In this document: piece by piece, positions 1 to 64,000 of the stretch
Numbering within the stretch: the first letter of the stretch is position 1
Layout of the letters: each line of letters opens with the position of its first letter
Source: Himantopus leucocephalus
Lineage: Eukaryota; Chordata; Aves; Charadriiformes; Recurvirostridae
DNA length: 64,000 bases
NCBI GenBank assembly: GCA_003993805.1
Contig: RSEF01000001.1
Location: forward strand, 95,519,273 to 95,583,272
Direction of reading: 5' to 3'
Made by a program: the position numbers and the translations under genes
Notes under the pieces: model-generated
Database searches by the model: none
Seen by the model: the letters and a program-made list of their open reading frames with translations, nothing else
What the model was told of the DNA's origin: nothing

Positions 1-802
1 CACTGAACAATGTGCTTTGTTTTCTCTGCTGCTTCTACATGTAATTTATTACATTTGTAATAAATTGTAATTTGTAATTTGCAAACCATTATATTGAAGT
101 ATTTTAACAGGTAGGAAATAAAATGCTCAAAATTTAGGAAATGCCAGAATTAGGATTATTCAGGACCACACATTGAGGCAGATGGAGAGAAATGTTGAAT
201 ATGTTCACTGAATAGCGCAAGAATTATGTAGGGAAAAAATACGTGATCACCTAATTAAAGATTATCGTAATGCTTGTACCCATGGGGGCTGAATTAAGAT
301 TCGTTGGTTCCTTAATTCTGGTATTGTCTGACTGTTTTCTGTTTCAGTTAAGCTTTTTCTGTCTTGCTGTTAGCAAGCAGAGCCTTGGGAACATGGGAAA
401 ATCTGTCTCCCTGCTGCGGTCAGCTTGAACTTGGGCTTCTGTGGTGCTGGGCAGCCGCCGAAATTTCTTGTTGCAGGAAAATTCTTATTTAGCTCTTATA
501 GTCCTGGGCAGGAGTGTACTCAGTGCAAAACTGTCAAATGCCAACAAATCTCTTCTGAGCATGTGTGAATCGAGATTCATCAAGTATGGCCAAATGTGGG
601 TATACTTAATGTAAATAAATGTGCTCTGTAAAAGCACATCTTTGACACAAGTATGGCTGTGCTGCCAAATTTAGTTCCTTCCTCTTGAACATGGAGGGAA
701 TTGAATATCTTAATTACTTAATCACATAGGGTTTTTTATAAAAGGATAAACATGAGTTTTAAAAATGAAATCTCATTCTGCGAATAGCCTAACCACACTA
801 TT

Positions 803-844
803 CCCCCCCCCCCCCCCCCCCCNCCCCCCCCCCCCTCCCCCCCC
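803..844. repeat. Poly-C homopolymer tract (42 nt) with one N
   Basis: Uninterrupted C except for an N at 823 and a T at 836. The complementary strand is a long G run able to form G-quadruplex structures. The N shows that base calling was unsure here, so the length is not reliable. Confidence 0.95.
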
Positions 845-2363
845 GTAATATTATAGCACACAGGATTTAAACTCGAATATATAAAGGTCAGGAACTGAAA
901 GCAGCCTGTAAAAGAGCATGTTGAGCAATTTTAATTGTAGGTGTCACGAGACACAGTGCACAAAATCACTTCTTACTCGTCCTCAATATTATATGATTCT
1001 GAAGTTATTTGGTAGATGACAGGAGCTCCTACCAATTAGGTAAATTTCTCTCCTTGTAGTTTGTGTATAAAGAGTTTTTAAATCTTTTACTTGTATCAAT
1101 TTAGAGAATATTCTTTCCCTTTAGTGGAATCAAAGGGAATTTACTAGAACTGGTTTTAAATTGTACCAGATAGACTGAGCAATGAAATTTCACATTTTAA
1201 TGTGTGTTTATGGCTTAAAATATTTTATTAGTCTGATCTATGAAAAGGAGTCATTTTACCAGTGGTGTTAAGATTTTTATGGGCGGGTATGCTAACTAAA
1301 ATATGATTTAAATGGTATTTACTAACCAAATAATTGCTTTTACTAAACACACTGTGAAAACTGGCAAACAGACAACTTAAAAACATGTACAGAGGAAATA
1401 TGGATTTTGCAAAGCCTCACATTATAGTTTATATACATCTTTTTTGTTTCTAATGTGCTATGCAGAAGAACATGGAGCTGCAAGTTGTATTTGCCTTCAG
1501 ATATTCGTCAAGATATTTTGATTGGGTTCACTGCAGTATTAAATTACAAAATATAAATTAAGATTCTTAGTTTTAAACTTTGCATGCTTTAAGTAGTTAA
1601 AGGGTGATATTTGCCAAGTGAAAGGTGAATTCTGGGCAATTGTATCCCTTAATTGAAGTAACTGTCGTGTATTATGTGTTCTTATTAGCTAGTATAACTA
1701 AGCATAGCAAGTGGAAGCCACGTTCTGCTGTGACTTTCCATCTGTATAGTTTCTCTCATTTTACTGTCATTTTAGGGCCTGAAAATGGAACTGAAATTAA
1801 ACCTTGTAAAACCATTAAAAATGTTCTGAATAGGATGACTCCACTTTTGATTATTATTTATACTGCATCCTCTTCAGAGAGGAATTAACATTCAGTTGAG
1901 CTTTGAAACTCTCTAACCTGCCCAGATTATACAGCAAAAGCTCAGGCTCTTAAAATCAGAATCTGGTAGTAATATGTGGGTGTGTCAATCAGCAGATAAT
2001 GAAAGTGGACTTGAAGGTTTCTTAGGAGTGATGCCCTACACAGTCTCTATCCTAGGGCTACAAAATTGCTGATGAGCAACCTTTCCCAGGAATGCCAGCT
2101 GTATTTCCTGATTTACAAGCTCCCTCATTGTTGAAAGCAAAGAGTGCTAGAGGTAATACCACTCTAAGTGTTCATAAATCACTAATAAATCTCATTATTT
2201 CTGAGGCATTACTTAAAAATCAGGAGATTAAAGAACTCTTGCTGTTTGCTGCTCAAATGTTTGGAGTTTAAGTTGAAAACATTTGAAAAATGTTTCTATT
2301 CAGCCATTACAATTAAATTTGAAATTGTGCTGTAATGAAATGAATCTACTAGTTGCGGCCCTA

Positions 2364-2439
2364 AGAAAAAAAAAAAACAACACCAAAACCCAATCAATGA
2401 AACAAAAAACAACCCCTGCAACCCCCCCACCCCCCATTA
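2364..2439. repeat. A-rich then C-rich simple sequence
   Basis: A run of twelve A's leads into ACAAC/CCAAAACCC-like text and then C-rich text with CCCCCCC and CCCCCC blocks. It is low complexity, with no gene or recognised transposon attached. Confidence 0.7.
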
Positions 2440-3186
2440 AATACCACAAGAATAAGTGATTATGCAAAATGACAGGTACTCAGATTGCCTGGAAATGGGG
2501 GTGGGGTGAGATGGCTGCTTAAGGCTTTTCCTGGCCAAAGAGAAACTGGTACTGCAAAAATAAACAATATACCTGACTTGTTCGAATATCTTCTCTAGAA
2601 CAGCTGTGCTTTGATGTCTAGGAAATGAAGCAGAGAAAACAAGATATACTTAAAAAGGAAACAAAATTTTGTGAGCTGCATCTGCTTTTTTCTTCAATGG
2701 GAATTGAAGTTAGAGATTTTTTTTTTAACGTACCTATGCTATTCCAATACTACTGTGACCAATAAAATAACGTAGGCTATGTGTACTGGTTTTTAACAGT
2801 TGGAAAAAATCACATTACAGAGGGACACAATGGAGGTTTGAGAACAAAATCTGGAGAAGATGAGACACCTTCTGTGTTTTCTGAAAACAAGGATGTTGGA
2901 AAACTGCTAGCTGCGGAGTTAGGTGGATCTTGCTAGGATTGGAGCCTCCTCACCTGAGGGACATACAAGCTTCCCACGTAGATGGTTATTCTAACTATTC
3001 TAGACTTCGGTGTGTTTCAACTCTTGATGTGGCCAAGAGTTTTAAAATGGGAGGGACAGTGTCATTTGTGACAATGACTGTCACTGGATGTTTTCCACTG
3101 AGAATGGTCTGGCCTCCCCTTAATTGGAACTTGTTTCAGATTGTTTAAGGAGCATTCAGTTACCAATGCTACATTTCCAGCTTCAA

Positions 3187-3203
3187 TTTTTTTTTTTTTT
3201 TTT
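3187..3203. repeat. Poly-T (17 nt)
   Basis: Homopolymer T in an AT-rich stretch. It could be the A-tail of a minus-strand retrocopy, but no retrocopy body is recognisable beside it. Confidence 0.8.
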
Positions 3204-4249
3204 CCAATTAATGTTTGAATCAGCATTGTTGATCCTGCGGGCTATCTACTCCCTGCATTTTGGTTGTCTTTTTTCACAGTACGTAGTGCTTGTGTTATAC
3301 TCTCAGTGGCAGCCTCCTTAGACTCTTTCCATGCCTTTCCAGTAGTTATTTTTATGGTTTTCTCTATCCTGTTCTTTAAGCTGGGAACCTCATTTGAGGT
3401 AGCCTTAGGGTCACTAATCTATCCTCTTTCAGATCCTTTCTCAGGTCTCACTTCTACAATAACATTTGAAAGAATTAAACTAAGTAGAGGAGCAGTTGTA
3501 TATTGAGGGAGAAAATATTTTTAAAGTAACCATATACATTTTACTACTTTTCCTTCTCATTTTTATGTTGTGATTTTAGGTGGTGAGCTGTAGAAGCAGG
3601 GTCTGTTTCTTCTCTATCCTTCTAGTGCCTTGAACATTAAGGATACTGTTACGGTATTGATAATATAAGGGCAATATTGCAACAATAATAGATTTTTAAG
3701 GTCAGAAAAGAGCATAGTCAATTAAACACCTAAAACTATATTCTAACGCTGCACATTTCGCTGTCCTTATTGACTTCAGTTGCTGTTCTCAATGTTCAGC
3801 TTTTCTGAAAAATGGTCTTTGAGGGACTGAAAATTGATCAGTCTAGAAATAGATGACATGCTATTAATGACTCTGGGAATTCTGGATCATTGTTCCCTGT
3901 TAAAGTGTGTGTAGCTATTTCTGGTATTTATCTAGCTCCAACTCTCAGGTATTGCACCTTTGTTTGCAAAAGGAGTATTTTTTTTCTTTGTTTTGCAGCT
4001 AGGGAGCTATGGGCTATCCCTTAATACTGTTTAAATTTTTACACAAAAGGCATTTTATCAAGTTGCGTATACTTCTGTAGAATTAAGTTAGGTGGGGTTA
4101 TAATTTTTACTACCAGTTATGTTGTAGAGGCTGATTCCATGTATTTTATTTTTAACATATTAGCCAGTGTTTTGCCTATGCTATAAATATTCTCAAAAAT
4201 TCTTTCTGTGTTGCTTATAGTGCCTTTCCAAGGAATGCGTAAGTGTTGT

Positions 4250-4565
4250 GAAGGAGAGTGTCATTGCTCAAACATAACTGAAAGTACCTGGGAAGTATTA
4301 GAGGGGCTAGAGAATAAGGATTTGGAGAAGAAATCAGGATGGAGAAATCTGGAAGTGGGATTCGATAATGAAACTAGGGACTAGCTGGACAAGGTGACTG
4401 AGGATGAGAGCTAGGGGAGCAAGTAAAGGATGTGGGAAGCATTAGGAAAAGTAGCAGAACTCAGATGAGGATCAGAGAGTGGAAATGGAAGGAGAAATGA
4501 GCTGAGGGAAGTTGTGACTAAGGGGTGGAAAGATCAAGAGGAGAGAGGACTGTAAGGAGGACAGG
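4250..4565 (+). other. Purine-biased (G/A) block
   Basis: The + strand is strongly enriched in G and A for about 300 bases, with many GGA, GAG and GGAAG words and few pyrimidine runs. It has no long open frame and no exact tandem unit. It may be a decayed repeat. Confidence 0.45.
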
Positions 4566-6646
4566 TTTCACAGACATCGTTGTTGCAGGATGATGTTAAT
4601 CAGTGCTAAGCAGCTTTAATTCGTGGGCACCAAGACACCAGCATGTTTTACAAAGGAACTGAAGAAAGCATAAGGCAGAGGTTTTAGGTGGAGATTTCTT
4701 TGCATGTGTGAAGAACTGCAGAAGTTGTGAGAGCAGGCGCTCTATTGCTGCTGGACTGTGCTTCCCCTAGCATCTAGAGTAGAAACTGACATTCCTGAGT
4801 TTTGCTGTTCTTGAGCTGTCTGCGAGGCTTACTGGGCCTCATTCCACTCTTTTGGTGGTCCTCACCAAAGCGGACACTGTAGTGATATCAGTTGCTCCAT
4901 TAGCTCACGTCACAGGTGGATGATTGTTCTAAAGGCTCCATCACTGCTGGCAAGCCCTGGGAAGACCAGGATACTGCCACATGAGAGCATTTCAATCTCA
5001 GTTCTGAAAGGCTAGAAAATTACGCATTTGCACGCAGGTATATGTCCTACCCCCAACTAGAAAGGGGAAAAAGGAATTCGGTGTGCTTGGTGCAGTCCCC
5101 ACACAGGCCATTGCTGCCACTGCTTCTCCACTGAGCACTGTCTGCTGCCCCAGGTCAGCTGCACACTCTCCCTCATAAATTCCATCATGTTTGCGTGCTG
5201 CTAGAGCATCAATGATATGCTTGCACTCTCCTGCATTTTGTAATTTTAAAAATTTAAGGTTTATGTCATGCTGCTATAAAACATCAAGGAAGTTTATGAT
5301 GTGTGGAACCGTAGAGACCCTTTTGGATTAGGTATCTGCTCTGTAGCTACTTGCAGTTTCAGAAGACTACACTTAGTGATCTAGGTGATTTTTCCGTCTT
5401 TGTTGTTTCTCTGAATATTCTGTGGTTAAAGAAATGGGGCATTGTGCCTCCATGTAAGCATTTACTTGTTTGAAACTTACGTCAACTGTTGCTTTCTCCC
5501 ATCCAAAGTCATCAGTTATTCAAATTGCAATCATTTTGGTAGGCTTTTTTTTCAGCTAAGAGGAGGAACAAATGAGGAAGGGTACAGTAAAACTGGAAAA
5601 AGGAACTTCTCCTTTTACCATCTGCATCTAACTTTTTTTTTGAAACAGTCCTTTCCCTCACTTTACCATCAACTCAGATTTTGTTCTTCTTTTCTGCAAG
5701 GACTTTGTATGTAATATACACATATGAAAATATTTCCATCAAACCCCTAAAGTTACCACCCTCTCTTAAGTTTGTCTTTAAAATCTTTCCCTGCTGTGAT
5801 GCACACTGGACTGATATGTGATTCTGCTTAGCTTGGTCCTGATGGTCCTTTCCATATTTACCTTTATGCACCTTTACTGATATCCTTGCAGTTTACACAA
5901 GCAGATGTGCAATGAACAAAAATAATTTGGTGATTCCTGAAGAGCGTATAGCACAACCATTGGAAGTGCTTATGGTTCAGGTGCCACTGATGCTGATAGA
6001 GAATACTCTGGAGTGAGATGTTAGTGTGCTGGAGATAGCCACTGGCTTTCTGAAAGGGATTCCAGGAGGTTAAAGCAGAAGAAATGTAAACAAGAGTAAC
6101 CAGTAAAAGTGACTTAAATGACATCATTTTGAAGCTTTTGGAGATATATATCACTAAATAACATGTTCCAGTCTTCTCTTGTTTTGTGTTTCTTTAATGC
6201 TGAAATCGGATTTTTTTTTCTGTAAAAATATGTGTATTTTGCTGCAAATGTTTGAAAACTAGTGTTTTTCATCTGTCAATACTGTAGTGAAATATAACTT
6301 GCCATTGATAAATAATTTTTCTTAGTTCAGAATACTTACCATGGTATGCATAAATACACCCTCATAAAATATGCAAATAATGCTACAATTTTCAGAAAAC
6401 AGTATCTGGGCATTATCTAATTCCCAGGATGAGGGAGCTGAAATTTGTTTGGTTTTTTTCTACAGCAAATAATCACAATAATCCATATATTCGAAATGTG
6501 TTTCTTGTTTGCTTACTGAACTGTCAAATCTGCAAATGTCATTTAAAAGTTACTTTATCTTTGTGTGGTGCTGATGCAGCGTTTGCCTGCGGGGAGGTTT
6601 GTAGAGGTTGTTGGTAGGCATTTGTGTTTTCCATAGCATAATGCTG

Positions 6647-6660
6647 CCACCTGATGGCAG
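6647..6660 (+). promoter_or_regulatory. CTCF-like core motif
   Basis: CCACCTGATGGCAG fits the CTCF core CCASYAGRKGGCRS at 13 of 14 positions; only the A at position 6 is T. It sits 190 bp before the first traced exon and overlaps a CTGCCA/TGGCAG inverted repeat (6644-6660). One motif hit is weak evidence for binding. Confidence 0.3.
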
Positions 6661-6850
6661 AAAGAATTGGGACAAAGTAGTATGTGCTTTTCTGGGTTGT
6701 ACACAGTTTATTGCACTGTGATTCATACAGTGATGTTTAGTATGTCTTAAAGAGGGTAACCATCTCTACAGGATTACTCCTTGAAACTGCACAGAAGCGC
6801 TTTTGTTTCCTTGACTTTTAATACCTTAAATGTTTTATTTTGGAAAGTAG

Positions 6851-62969
<56,119 letters not shown>

Positions 62970-63961
62970 GTTAGTGGATTGACACCACTGATATAAAGAA
63001 TTAATAGTTTGACATATTTAGTAATTGGATGCATACCTTATAAAATACCAGAAAATAAATTCCTCCTAATGGCAGAGGGTAAATAAGATCAGTGTTCTGT
63101 AAATAGAAGTAAAAATGCAGTTGGCCAACTTAAGCACCATGTAGAGAGATCTTACCGAGATGTAGAAGCACAGTACAGGACAACAGGTGCAAACCAGTCT
63201 CTTTTGCAAAGCAAGGAAATCAATAAAAGGAGTCACCATTCCTTAAGAAAATAATTTTCTTCTTTAGTGGAGGACTCCTTCAGATCTTAATGTGGCCTGG
63301 GAAAGCCTAAGAAGATGCAAACTGCATCATGTCCATTGTGAGCAGGAAAAATGCCTGCCCTTGAGAGGGAATATTTCCCCCTTTGAACTCTTTTTGTGGG
63401 CCAGATGACCGTAGGGCCTCTTCAAGACCTTTGCTGTCGAAACAGATCTTTCTAGAGCAGTTCAGCAACTTTACTGCTGGTTGACATGTTGCTAACACTC
63501 AGAAAGCATTGAATCCAAATCCTTTCTGAACCCAGGTGACTGTGTTTCCAAGAAGGCGGCCAGTCTGTAACAATTTGTATATATGTTTGCCAAAAGTACT
63601 ATGGGATTGCTGTGACTGAACTGAAGAGTGTTGGAAAAGTATTGCTTCTGCTAGTTGTGTTAGCTCTTTTAATCTTCATCGGTGTTAGAAAGCATCCTGC
63701 GCTTGCTCCTTTCCTTGGCTTCAGCTGCCACCAGTGATGTAATTGTAGGTTGTCTGAATAGAAAATGTCATCCCTTCCACAGATGAGATGTTTCTTGTCT
63801 GCCCTTCTGAAAGTAGTCCTGTATCATTCTGGGGTCTGCCAAATCGTACTTTTAATCACCAGTGTGCTAGCATCTGAGGCAAATTGTATTCACTTGGCGT
63901 GAGTGAGAGGCTTTCCGCCTCTGTAACCAGGAGTACTTTATAGAAAGGCAGTAGAGAGAAG
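62970..63961 (+). other. SPAG17 intron, first part (runs off the window)
   Basis: GT donor at 62970. No exon or repeat is recognised before the CR1 tip at 63962. Confidence 0.85.
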
Positions 63962-64000
63962 AATCATAGAATCATAGAATTGTTGAGGTTGGAAGGGACC
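63962..64000 (-). mobile_element. CR1 LINE 3' tip, antisense, cut by the window end
   Basis: 'AATCATAGAATCATAGAAT' followed by 'TGTTGAGGTTGGAAGGGACC' is the reverse complement of the avian CR1 3' terminus with two copies of its 8-bp tail repeat. The words are almost unmutated, so the copy is young. Its body lies past the window. Confidence 0.92.

Larger units (their letters stand above)
1..6850. other. Non-coding sequence before the first traced exon (5' intron or 5' flank)
   Basis: AT-rich DNA with no exon that I recognise. The N-terminal exon of SPAG17 (about 30 residues in human) was looked for and not found, so it lies before this window, is too divergent, or is hidden in poor sequence. 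Contents noted separately: poly-C at 803-844, an A/C-rich simple stretch at 2364-2439, T17 at 3187-3203, a purine-biased block at about 4250-4565, and a CTCF-like site at 6647-6660. The short open frames here show no family resemblance. Confidence 0.6.

Noticed and set aside
3264..3506. 80-codon hydrophobic open frame
   Set aside because: T-rich intronic or flanking sequence gives hydrophobic residues by composition; no homology recognised.

Overview
This window is vertebrate nuclear DNA, very probably from a bird. It is one intron-rich gene read on the + strand in a background of CR1 LINE copies of several ages, including the avian-type CR1 3' end with its repeated 'ATTCTATGATT' tail. There are no operons, CRISPR arrays, rRNA or tRNA genes that I can see. 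Two sequencing ambiguities (823 and 24477) and a run of exactly 100 N (33692-33791) mark it as a draft assembly.

The gene is SPAG17 (sperm-associated antigen 17), orthologue of the Chlamydomonas central-pair protein PF6, a very large protein of the C1a projection of motile cilia and flagella. I traced 22 coding exons (6851-62969) with compatible splice phases. They give about 1,046 codons, roughly the N-terminal half of a protein that is about 2,220 residues in human. The first exon with the start codon is not visible. The last exon here ends mid-codon, and the gene continues past 64000.

Layout: 1-6850 is sequence before the first traced exon (5' intron or flank), with a 42-base poly-C tract and a CTCF-like site. 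6851-7427 holds two exons. 7428-22310 is a 14.9-kb intron with an old antisense CR1 reverse-transcriptase relic and one MIR-like relic. 22311-30836 holds three exons and an old and a younger antisense CR1. 30837-38664 is an intron with a pile-up of at least five CR1 pieces and the assembly gap. 38665-52940 has twelve exons, including the exon before a probable GC-AG intron (42023-42732). 52941-57478 is a featureless 4.5-kb intron. 57479-62969 has the last five exons, including a Lys/Glu-rich one with coding poly-A runs. A new antisense CR1 3' tip starts at 63962.

I found no undescribed biological system. The observations worth a second look are the GC donor, two equally good splice solutions for one intron, two weakly conserved exons with weak donors, the CR1 pile-up broken by the gap, a 31-bp LTR-like motif present twice in inverted orientation, and ancient amniote repeat relics. 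Identifications rest on my memory of the SPAG17 protein and of CR1/MIR consensus sequences; nothing was searched.
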